Shown here: positions 22,880 through 32,858 of the stretch, piece after piece | Layout of the letters: each line of letters starts with the position of its first letter | How positions within the stretch are numbered: position 1 is the stretch's first letter | Source: Begonia masoniana | Lineage: Eukaryota; Streptophyta; Magnoliopsida; Cucurbitales; Begoniaceae | Length of the DNA: 64,000 nt | Direction: 5' to 3' | Assembly: GCA_022432975.1 (NCBI GenBank) | Contig: CM039516.1 | Coordinates: forward strand, 32,583,737 to 32,647,736 | Program-made: the position numbers and the translations under genes | Notes under the pieces: generated by a model | What the model saw: the letters and a program-made list of their open reading frames with translations, nothing else | What the model was told of the DNA's origin: nothing | Database searches by the model: none

Positions 22880-23752
22880 AGGCTTCGGCCAATCCCTGAC
22901 AACTTTTATCTTAGTTGGATCCACTAAGATTCCCTCCTGAGATATGATATGGCCGAGAAAGCTTATTCTATCCAGCCAAAACCCACACTTAGAGAACTTT
23001 GGATACAATTAATGCTGGCATAAAATCCTAAGAACAGTTCGTAAATGCTCCTCGTGCTCTTCCTTTGTCTTTGAATAGATCAAGATGTCATCAATGAAGA
23101 CGACGACAAACTTGTCTAAATACTCATTAAAAACATGGTTCATCAAATCCATAAATGCTGTAAGAGCATTCGTAAGTCCAAAAGACATCACAAGAAATTC
23201 GTAATGTCCATACCTCTTTCGGAAGGCCGTTTTCTGAACATCTTCTCTCTGGACCTTCAACTGGTAATAACCCGAGCGTATGTCAATCCTCGAAAACACT
23301 CGGGCACCCTGCAGTTGATCAAACAGGTCATCAATCCGGGGCAGTGGATACTTATTCTTCACCGTTAGCTTATTCAACTCTCTGTAATCAACGTACATTT
23401 GGAGAGTTCCGTCCTTCTTCTTAACAAAAAAAATTGGCGCACCCCAAGAAGAGAAACTGGGTCGAATGAACCACTTGTCTAACAACTCTTCCAACTGAGT
23501 CTTCAGCTCCTTTAGCTCAGCAGGTGCCAGTCTATATGGATTCTTTGATACAGGCCCTCAGCCTGGATAAACATCAATGGTGAACTCAATCTCTCTATCC
23601 GACGGTAATCCGGGAAGATAGTAGAGGAGGATCTCAGAAAATTCTCTAACCACTGGAAGGTCTTCTGGCTTTACCCTGTTAAGCAATTGAGTATTAATCA
23701 CTGTAGCCAGATATACAGAGCATTCGCCCTTAAACTGCTCTCGGACTATCAT
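22880..23752 (-). pseudogene. B reverse transcriptase, 5' side of the D insertion
   Basis: 23752-23558 is the segment before RT (YYLPGLPSDREIEFTIDVYPG). 23494-23009 holds the RT fingers and palm: [20 protein letters not shown] and then [12 protein letters not shown], the catalytic Asp pair in FIDD form. A TAA at the start of 23008 interrupts the palm-thumb transition, after which [17 protein letters not shown] continues to the D junction at 22884. Stops and a frameshift make it non-functional. Confidence 0.88.
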
Positions 23753-23803
23753 GGAGTAGGAAATAGGCGACCCACTCGACCTATTTATTGCCTGATATGA
23801 AAA

Positions 23804-24295
23804 CTATTCCCTATCTAGAGGCCGAAAAGTTACTAATCCGGATCGGTAGTCAATGGTAGCGAAATGGCGTGCAAGCCAGTCCATTCTCAAAATAAGATCG
23901 TACCGCTCTATGCTCATGACTATCAGGCAAGCATAGAGGGTATTAATCCCTACCGAGATGACGTTGCCTTGGAAGATACGATCGCACTGCATATGCGCTC
24001 CCGAAGGCAGCATCACTCTATACTCATACTCCGCTAACTCAGACACTAACCCTAATCTAGTTATGCAAGCAGTTGAAATGAAGGAGTGCGTTGCTCCAGT
24101 GTTTATCAAAGAAAATACTGGTACACCCATGACTAAAATAGTACCTGCTATAACAGATGGCTGAGCCTCGTCGTCGACGTCACCAGGCTCAATGAAAGCA
24201 AAGATCCTTGGTATCACTCTCCTCTTGTCTCTGCCTGACTGTTCTTGGCCCGGCTTTGGGTAACAAAATGGCCTGTCTCTCCACACCAAAAACAT
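23804..24295 (-). pseudogene. B aspartic protease with an active-site change
   Basis: The conserved protease core reads INTGATHSFIS where DTGATHSFIS is expected, so the catalytic Asp is replaced by Asn (a GAC/GAT to AAC/AAT change). The flap/second-strand region, ending LILRMDWLARHFATIDYRSG, is otherwise preserved. It follows gag after a frameshift in the overlap 24214-24295. Confidence 0.85.
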
Positions 24296-25212
24296 CTATC
24301 TGTGCCCAATCGACACTCACCGCTATGCTCCTTCTGGCATTTAGGGCACCAAGGTATTTGAGTAGTCCCCTGTACTTGTTTTCCTTTGCCCCGGTCATTA
24401 CCTCCTTCGAATGGTCTCTTGACTCCCCTTTGTTGTTGTACTGGTGGCTGTCCTTTCTGTTGGTAACCTCTATTCCGTGATTGAGAATGAATCTCGCGAA
24501 AGAAACCCCTAGCAGGCTCCTTTGGTTTCACACAAGTTAATTCTGCAGCCTCGAACTCCAACGCTCTCGTTGCGATGTCTTCATAGGGCACATAAAAAAT
24601 GCCGGATACTATGATATTCTTTCGAATCTCCGAGTTTATTCCATCCATAAACTGTTGCACCTTATCTTCATTGTCGCTGACCAAGCGCGGTGCAAACCGT
24701 GATAAGGCTTCGAACTTCCTAATATATTCCACAACTGTATTGGTCTGTTTCAGCTACGTGAACTCCGCTCTTTTTGCCGCCCTCACAGTACGGCTGAAGT
24801 ATTTATCAAATAACACGGTCTTAAACCGTTTCCACCTCATCAATGTCATGTTCGTAGTTGCTTCAATTGAATCCCACCAATGTCGGGCATCCAATGCCAG
24901 ATGGAAAGTGACGCACGTGACCTTCTCAGCATTCTCTACTTTGGCGTAAGCCAACATGTCCTCCATCGTTCGAACCCACTCCTCAGCAACAGAGGGGTCC
25001 ATTGATTGTCCGTTAAATACTGGAGGCCTAAGTTTTTGGAACCTCTCCATGCTGTGATTATTTGAGACGACTATTTCTTGGGCTCTCTAATTCTCACGGT
25101 TTACTAGGTTCTCAATTTGCTGCGCCTGTCTATCCATATGCTGAGCCTGGCGGTCCAGCAAATCCGTTAGCCTCTCCAGGGCTTCATCCCTGGCATCCTT
25201 CCCTCGGACCAT
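24214..25212 (-). pseudogene. B gag
   Basis: It starts at an ATG at 25212-25210. A coiled N-terminal segment (LERLTDLLDRQAQHMDRQ) is followed by the Ty3 gag core (FHLALDARHWWDSI, WKRFKTVLFDKYF) and one zinc knuckle (CFWCGETGHFVTQ, with the last Cys lost), after an upstream CPKC segment. In-frame TAG codons are at 25089-25087 and between 24754 and 24732 (the latter from a Gln codon). Confidence 0.85.
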
Positions 25213-25360
25213 TTTTATATAGCTCCTATAAAAATTCAAACAAATAATTCTAAGAAATCGAAATCAAACAAAGCATCTAACGTACTTACAGTCGAAGAAG
25301 CGTGTCCGTGTAGTGGCTGTGCAGTCGAGTAGTCTACAGAACCGATTTTAAAATCCAGGA

Positions 25361-25372
25361 GCTTTGATATCA
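25361..25372 (-). other. Primer-binding site of element B, degraded
   Basis: The minus strand reads TGATATCAAAGC, 4 nt from the LTR, against TGGTATCAGAGC expected for initiator tRNA-Met: two mismatches. Confidence 0.75.
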
Positions 25373-25559
25373 TAACTGTAATGACCCTATAATTTTACCC
25401 TTTAAACTAATCCTAAAATGTCACATGAAATTTAAACTTTTATTCTGTAATTTAATCATGCATGCATAAGGGTGTTTAACCCTACTCAGTAGAAGACTAT
25501 TCACGTGTAGACAATCTCATATTAAATTAAACTTTGGTATAACAGTGGTAAAATAATAA

Positions 25560-26200
25560 AACAGAGGCTTTCTATTGGGTATCATCAAATGAACAGTGGG
25601 ATTGGATGATGACAAAATCTTTCTGTCAGGTTTCATCAAATGAACAGTAGGGCTAGTGTTCGATTCTTTCTATCGGGTTTCATCAGAGGAATGGACGACG
25701 AAACTGAGAGGCAAAATGGATGTTTAAAATAAAGGACAGAAACAGAAGACAGCATGGACGTTTGAGACAAATGACGGTGTGGACGTTTGCAAACAGAAGG
25801 CATCATGGACGTTTGCAAACAGAAGGCATCGTGGACGTTTGCAAATAGAAGGCATCGTGGACGTTTGCAAACAGAAGGCATTGTGGATGACTATTCTCAC
25901 CCACTGACTTTATCGTCCACGGACTTTATTCGTCCACGTGACTTATTCGTCCACGAGACTTGGATGACGACTTTCTTACAGAAACACTTAACTGAAACTT
26001 TATCGTCCACCGACTTTGGACGATGACATTGGACGATGACTTTCTTCAGCCAAAATACTTAACTAGACTTTATCGTCCACGGACTTTGGACGATGACTTT
26101 CTTACAGAAACACTTAACTAAAATTTATCGTCCACGTGACTTATTTGTCCACGGGACTTGTTCGTACACGTGACTTACTTGTCCACAGACTACTTAAACC
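25560..26200. repeat. Repeat island of B right LTR (26-bp units, CACGTG and hairpin motifs)
   Basis: About four units of 26 bp based on TGGACGTTTGCAAACAGAAG lie at 25780-25885. From 25905 to 26190 the word TTCGTCCACGTGACTT and the self-complementary CGTCCACGGACTTTGGACG recur in changing order. CACGTG (a G-box palindrome) appears at least three times. This position is equivalent to the 28-bp array in the left LTR, but the repeated sequence is different. Confidence 0.8.
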
Positions 26201-27038
26201 CTATTCGTCCACGGGCTTTGGACGATAACTTCCTCTATCCATCGGCTAGCTCTCTGGATTTTGTCCAGAGAGTTGCCTTCACATTCTTTTCCTTTGTACC
26301 TACTTACCATTCACCCAGAATTTCCAAAAACGTTAAACATCAAAATTCATCTTCCATTTCATCGATTTAAATGTTTACACTATCCAGATATCAAACACCC
26401 TAAAATGAGTTCTATGCAGTTCATTCTATTCTTTCCCCATCAGCCCGTATAAATCCCAAAACCACAAAACACTTAACTAATGCTCCCACGGGTCAATTTT
26501 GCTCTGACTGCACTGCACACTCCCACGGGTATGCCTCTTCGACCAGCTTATGCGTCGGGTGGAGGAATCTCATCCTCACCTATTTCGAAGTCACCTACAC
26601 CATAGAAAACAAACTATGAGCTACAGAGCACAACAAGTCTCGTAAATGGGAATGCATGCTATGCGTGCAGAGTTTGTAAAAACATCTATTACATTTTCAT
26701 CATTTAGTTTCATAGCGGGAGGTGTCACCAGGGGTTGACTCACCAGATAGAGAGGGCACATCTCGCGGTTAGATAGCCCTTTCCATCTGTAGGGGAAACA
26801 TGCTCCTCCTCTTAGGACAGCCATGTCTGAACCCCACCCTGACGTGACTGGGTTACATGCATTTCATATCTTTTCATTAGGCGTTTCTTTTCATGAAAAC
26901 ATATGCGGGAATTCATTTTCTATGCTTTTCAAAAACACGATGTATGGACATGGATTTGTGCAATAAATGTAAAGAAAGCATAAACAATACATAGAACCTA
27001 CTGAAAAACGCTCTAACATACCATTATCCTAAAATACC

Positions 27039-29716
27039 TGTGACGACCCCAACCCCGTAGGGCCGCCACGGACTTGCCGTGACATAACAATTACCTAAGC
27101 CCTCGCATTTTTCACATAAACTTTTTCTCTTTCACTCGACACTTTAAAGAAAACGGACCTAGACAATTGACCCACCTCTAACAACCTTTAGGGACTAACT
27201 TTGTCTTAAACATTAAACATTTGAGCGTAAAACATTTTGACTTTTAAAACATTTAATACTAGACTAAAACCATTAATAACTTAAAACAAATAACCATTAA
27301 AGTAAAATCAGTAAAAAAACAAAACACTAATAAAACCTATAAGTTCAAGAAAACAAACTGCGTGGATCGCTCTAAAAATCGAGCGTATCCATACCTGTTT
27401 TAAAATAACTAAACATTTAAAAATGCCCAAACAGTTCCAGTATATTCTCCAAAATAAAGACTTCACATTCTAAACAATCTACTACCACTACGTCTACATC
27501 AAAGCTCGACTATTCATGCATTTTCTATCAAAGCATCTAATCCATATACTTAAACATTTTCATACATATACATCAACACTCGACTTATCATACAATTTTC
27601 TATCAAAACCTCTAATCCATGTACTTAAACATTTTCATAAACAAACCGACACGTAGACCTACTAACTAACAAGACTACCTCACATCCATTCGACATACAT
27701 CATTCAAGCCAAGCCAAAACACACCCCGTCGCCACGAGCACCATCCGTCGACCACCTGTTCTTTGTCATCAAGAGAAACTCTCACCTGTCACCTACATCA
27801 TGCAACATAAACAGTAAGCCTAATGCTTAGTAAGGGGATGCACTATATGAATTTAAAACATTTTACTTAACATATGCAGTTTCTACAGTTTCATCGTACA
27901 TAATCATTTCGTTTCGTTTCATCGTTCATATTCGTTTCGTTTCGTTTCATCATTCATATTCGTTTCGTTTCGTTTCGTTTCATCATTCATATTCGTTTCG
28001 TTTCGTTTATCATTCATACATACATGTAATCCTCTACCAATGGAGGGCGGATTAGTTTCTCCATCTCTAGACGTTCCACATATAAATCTTTACCTGAAGG
28101 GTGAACCACTTCCTTCAGATATCATACATTTTCTGGACGTTCCACGATCTACATCTGAAGGGTGAACCACTTCCTTCAGACACTTTACATTTTCGTTTTA
28201 CATCGTTGTCGTTTCTACGTTCAATTCCTGAAAACACATGCTAAAACATTTTCGTACTTTTCTAAAACATGATGCATGGGAAATCTATGTACGACATATC
28301 ATCAAAACATATCCTCAAACAATTCACAACATACATAGACATATACTATTCTCAACAGACTTCTCAAACAACTAACATTCTAAGCTACCCGACTCATAAA
28401 TCCCCACAATCAGAAAATCATCATCAGAGTAGTAAAACCTAACGTTGCCACGATGTAGGGCCTTAAGGGCCGGAAACCTAACATCCACTTACCTGGCGTC
28501 CGTAGCTAGCCGAGCACCGTCCAACAGTCATCTTCACCTAAAGCATTTCATAGCACGTCATTAGTATTAATCTAAATCATCCATTCCAAAGCTAAACGAA
28601 ATCCCGAGCTAAAACAATCTTTTCAAAACTTTAGCTCATTTCGTTCGGGCATAACTAAACTCTTATTTTCGTGAAAACATCTCTAATTACTATTTCTAGC
28701 CTAATCCAATTAAAACCTAATTAAATGGGCCACTAATTTGGGTTCGGTAAAAACCGACCTAAAACTTCGAACGCGCGTAACTTTCGCGTCGGTTATCGGA
28801 ATCAAACGATTCCAGCGGCCACGTACTCCTCTAATAACCTATTTTAATCTGCCAAAAAAAATTCTAAAACAATTACCCGAAACCAGGTCAAAAATCACAA
28901 AACCCAAAACTGCCCTTTTTCCCAAAATTTCACTTTTTCAATTTTTCATAAAAACTCTCTCAATTCCTCACTAATCTATCCTCCTAACATCCAATTAACA
29001 TAAACTAACCTAAAAATCGGAGTTCCAATTCAGAAACCCGAATTGTCCTAAACCTAACCCACGGTTTTTCCCCAAATCCGAGCTCCTCTTTGCTCGGCAA
29101 TCCATGCAAGCACCAAGCTCGGCCATTCACCGCAAAAAGCAACCTAAAAGGGCCGGTGGACGGAGCTCAATCGAGCTCGCCACCGTCGGCCATGAACAGA
29201 ACAAAACAGGGAAGAAAACTCACCCTGTTTTCGGTCGAGTCTGGCGCGGAGAAGACCGAACCGAGCTCTGGTTCAGCTCGCCGGCGTCGGCACGTCAGAA
29301 TGGCGGTCGGAGTTGTGGTCGCCGTCGGAGGGTCGCCGCTCCCTCGTCGCCTCTGTTCTTCGGCGTCGCGAGCTCGAGCTCGATGTATCAACAGAATGGT
29401 TTTCCATTCTGTTGATTTTTAATTATTATTATTAATAATAATAATAATTAATAATAATAATAATAAAACTAATAATAAAATTAACCATTAATTAACCCTC
29501 GTTTATCGTTTTTCCGACCATTTCGAATTTCATTAAATCTCATTATTAAATTGTAACCCACGGCTTACTTTCACTGGAAGTGCCCGAATCTAAATTAATT
29601 AACCAATTAGGTTAACCAAATTTATTCACTTTTATTTTAAATTACTTAAAATCATTATTTTATTATTCTTTTATTTTCTCTCCAATTTTCCCTTTTAAAA
29701 ATTCTCGGGCGTTACA
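27039..29716 (-). repeat. Element A 3' LTR
   Basis: 2678 bp. It includes a TTTCG/TTTCGT microsatellite (27906-28010) and an AAT microsatellite (29423-29480) whose length differs from the other LTR. The 45-nt exon of the spliced module is at 28537-28493 with its GTAAGT donor, but it has an in-frame TAG. The exon 1 region is GC-rich (29200-29390) and ends at a GTGAGT donor near 29218. Exon 3 would begin at 27792. Confidence 0.93.
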
Positions 29717-29729
29717 TCCTTCCCTCCTT
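29717..29729 (-). other. Polypurine tract of element A
   Basis: The minus strand reads AAGGAGGGAAGGA, directly abutting TGTAACGCCC of the 3' LTR. Confidence 0.9.
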
Positions 29730-31542
29730 AATTGGAATTTTGTCCCCAAAATTGCTGTTTGGTTAACCTTCTAATTACTCACCCTCACATTATCTAAGTA
29801 CAATGCTTGAAATACCAACCTCGAAACCCTTATGGTCTTACTCACCATTTGGGTCATGATAGCTTCCTTTATCTCCAATGCTCTAATTCCTTCTAACTAC
29901 GCACTTCGTAATCCAATCGCTCATTCACTCATACGTCCATTGCTTTCAACCTAGTTCACAATCACTTAATCTCTGAAATCTCTCCAAACTCAACCTCCAC
30001 TCTAGTTTTCCTCGAATTAAATTTAATCGTTTCCCTACTTTTCTCATACCACATCAATCTGATGCATCTATAGCCATCATAATTCCTCGAAGTTTCTTCT
30101 CTTTCTTAATACGAAGGACCTAATACATAGCCTTCTTATCCTAATTCTTCCACTTCCAAGTCCTCCTATACCTTACTATCTCATTTCTAATCCATCACAC
30201 ACATCCTTTAGACCCATGGACAATGGGCATTCATGCGTTCCATTAGTCACTATAACACGATCCTAGTACTCAGGGCTATCAATACTTAAATCCATCCCTT
30301 TTTCTTTCAAAGTATTTTCTAAGTTTCTATACTTATGTCTAAAATACTCGATTTGTCCAACTTTCACCTCAGTTGTCCCCAAACAATATCAAGTTCTCAA
30401 ATCTAACTAATTAATTAAACTATTCACCCAATGCCTTAAATGGTGCATAAACACTTTGACTTAACTTACGAGTCGAATCTTTACTAAACCTGTAGGCTTA
30501 TCTTCACTTCTAGGTCCACTTGCACAATCTCCGTGCAACCTTCTATCCTTTCATCCAATATTTTCTAAATTCTTCAACATCACAAACCCTCAATGTTTCA
30601 CTCTTATTTTGTCCATTCACTTATTCTAATAAATCTCTTCCTTTATTCTTATGACGTTGTCCAAAATCTACCTAATCGCCCATTTTATCTTACCTCACAT
30701 AGTCTCCGTTTTTCTTCATCCATGAACTAAGAACCATCCCTAAGCTCATTTATCCTCACCCTAGCTACTTACGAAATCGTCGGCCTTTACTTCGTTACAT
30801 ACTAGTCAAACCCTTGAAATTCTCTAACTTAACCTCATCCCTAATGCATTTGACCATCCTTCTCATTCAAAAGTTCATATGTTTCCTCAAATCTCACACC
30901 GCTAAAATACTTAAATGCTAACCTTCTTATTTTAATTATCAATTAAACCTAAAGGCCTTTACATTTACCCTTATAAATCTATACACAATTCTAAATCTAT
31001 CCAACCACCCTTTTTCACCTTACGTCGTTTAGTCTCTAATTTCTTCATTAAAAGAAATTTTCAATATTTTCATAGATCGCACATCACTAGATTCTGATGA
31101 ATTAAACCTCAACTTCTAACCTTCCTTCTTATCTAGCAATCCTCTCTTTCCTAACTCTTAACTTCGCAATATCAATTACACTTCTCCTCCAAGGCTCCAA
31201 CACTTGTAAAAATATCTATTTTCACATAAGGTTTTCACTAAGATTTACTAGCTAATATATTTTCTCTTTAATCCTCAAAATTCAGGTTCTAAGTGTTTCC
31301 CCCACACTACTCCACAACAATTTGCCCAACAACCTTCTTATTTTCTAAAACAATAGGGTCATAAGTATTCAACTCAATCTTTTACATCAATTTCCTCTAA
31401 CGGCTTCCTTGTTAGCAAACTTGTTGCAGATAATTTAACGCCTTAAATCCAAATCTCCTTGCCATCCTAAGTCCTCAAGTCTAATTCACATCCACACCAA
31501 TTCCCACATGATTATATTCTAACATTTCTACGTTCGTATCTC
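29730..31542 (-). other. G-poor non-coding spacer in element A
   Basis: About 1.8 kb with no ORF and no pol motif in any frame. The plus strand is strikingly poor in G and rich in C and T (for example 3 G against about 15 C in 30001-30060), so the element RNA would be C-poor. It occupies the place where pol should be. Confidence 0.8.
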
Positions 31543-32664
31543 CTATAAATAATTAAAATGACACGTACCTGTAACTACGGTAGGCTGCTCTTCGTTGTCT
31601 AAACTACTGAGGGAGGAGGCCCTCGGCGATACTCTTGCGGGTCTCTTAATCCGTGTCGGGCAGTCTCTGGCAAGATGGCCCGTCCTATTGCAAACAAAAC
31701 ACGGCCCTTTACCTCTCTTCGGACACTTTCTAGAGAGATGTCCTATCTCTTGACACTTGAAACACCTTCCTAGATTCTTCCTTGGGCAGTCCGTAGAAAT
31801 ATGACTTTGCTCATTACAATTAAAACATCGGCCCGAACCTGCCTTGCACACTCCGTCATGAAACTTTTTACACGTTGGACATTGAGGGAACTGTGAATAA
31901 CCAAAGGCACGTTTTCCATTTCCTTGACTAATTTCTTCATCACTCGTTCTTTCTGTGCCTCTCTGTAGTTGTTGTTCTTCGTCACTTTGTTGAGTCATAG
32001 ATTCTCTGAAGGGCTTCCTCGACATTTCTCTTTGTCGTTGTAGTTTCATCTCGATGTCATCTAGTCCAAGAGCTCTTTCCACTATTTTATGATAAGGCAC
32101 GTCTTCATCATCCACCGTCATCACCCCTTTCTGAATTTCTAATTTCAAACCTTGCACGAATTGGTGAATTTTGTCCTCCTCCTCACATATCATATTTCCG
32201 GCATATCGAGATAGCGAATCAAATCTTCGCACATATTCAGCCACCGTCCCCGTTTGGCGTAATTGTGTGAACTCCACCTTCTTACTAGTCCGAAGAGTGC
32301 GACTGAAATACTTATTGTAGAATACTGTTTTGAACCTTTCCCATCTCATAACCTCCACGTCTGTAGTAGCCTTAATCGTGTCCCACCAGAACATAGCATC
32401 TTTCTCCAAATTAAACACTGCAAACGTCACTTTATCGGCTTCCTCTACTTTGGCATAGGCAAACATGCTCTCAATCTTACGAATCCACTGTTCGGCGCAA
32501 GTGGGATCCGGAGACTGTCCATCAAAGGTTGGAGGCCTAAGCCGCCTAAATCTTTCTCCACTTAGGTCCTTGGAATTATTACCTTGTCCACTTTGATTCA
32601 TCAAAACCCCTATCTGTTCTGACTGTTGGCGTAATATGTCCATAAACTGACTATTGGGATCCAT
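31543..32664 (-). CDS. Element A Gag, intact, 373 residues
   Basis: It is the nucleocapsid/capsid protein of a Ty3 element and would form the virus-like particle that packages element RNA. Residues 35-175 are the Ty3 gag core (RPPTFDGQSPDP, FWWDTI, WERFKTVFYNKYF, EFTQLRQT, GTVAEYVRRFDSL). Residues 262-273 form a short CPTC-x3-H-x3-C motif. Three standard knuckles CX2CX4HX4C start at 280, 301 and 322. The ORF has no lesion and starts at ATG in MDPNSQF. It ends soon after EEQPTVVTGT, exactly where a Tekay-type polyprotein would enter protease (compare QPSVIAGT in B), so pol was lost at the gag-protease junction. The 5' LTR and PBS lie about 190 nt upstream. Confidence 0.93.
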   Translation of the reverse strand: MDPNSQFMDILRQQSEQIGVLMNQSGQGNNSKDLSGERFRRLRPPTFDGQSPDPTCAEQWIRKIESMFAYAKVEEADKVTFAVFNLEKDAMFWWDTIKATTDVEVMRWERFKTVFYNKYFSRTLRTSKKVEFTQLRQTGTVAEYVRRFDSLSRYAGNMICEEEDKIHQFVQGLKLEIQKGVMTVDDEDVPYHKIVERALGLDDIEMKLQRQREMSRKPFRESMTQQSDEEQQLQRGTERTSDEEISQGNGKRAFGYSQFPQCPTCKKFHDGVCKAGSGRCFNCNEQSHISTDCPRKNLGRCFKCQEIGHLSRKCPKRGKGPCFVCNRTGHLARDCPTRIKRPARVSPRASSLSSLDNEEQPTVVTGTCHFNYL

Positions 32665-32843
32665 TCAGGTTACTTAAGTACTCGTGGTCTTTTCTTGTAC
32701 CTAAACATGTTAGAAAACACAAAACACTATAAAAATCTATAGATCATTACTTAAACTTAAACACTTACAGTCGATGGAGAGTCCTCGTGCGGCGGTGTGT
32801 TTTTGGCAGACATATCACAGAACTCGCTTTTAAAACTCCGTCT

Positions 32844-32854
32844 CTCTGATACCA
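32844..32854 (-). other. Primer-binding site of element A, tRNA-iMet type
   Basis: The minus strand reads TGGTATCAGAG, four nucleotides inside the 5' LTR boundary, matching the complement of the plant initiator tRNA-Met 3' end. Confidence 0.9.
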
Positions 32855-32858
32855 TAAC

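Noticed and set aside
29090..29422. Two overlapping 103-110 residue plus-strand ORFs, repeated at 34910-35242
   Set aside because: They lie antisense in the GC-rich first part of the element A LTR and are duplicated only because both LTRs are. The composition explains the open frames.
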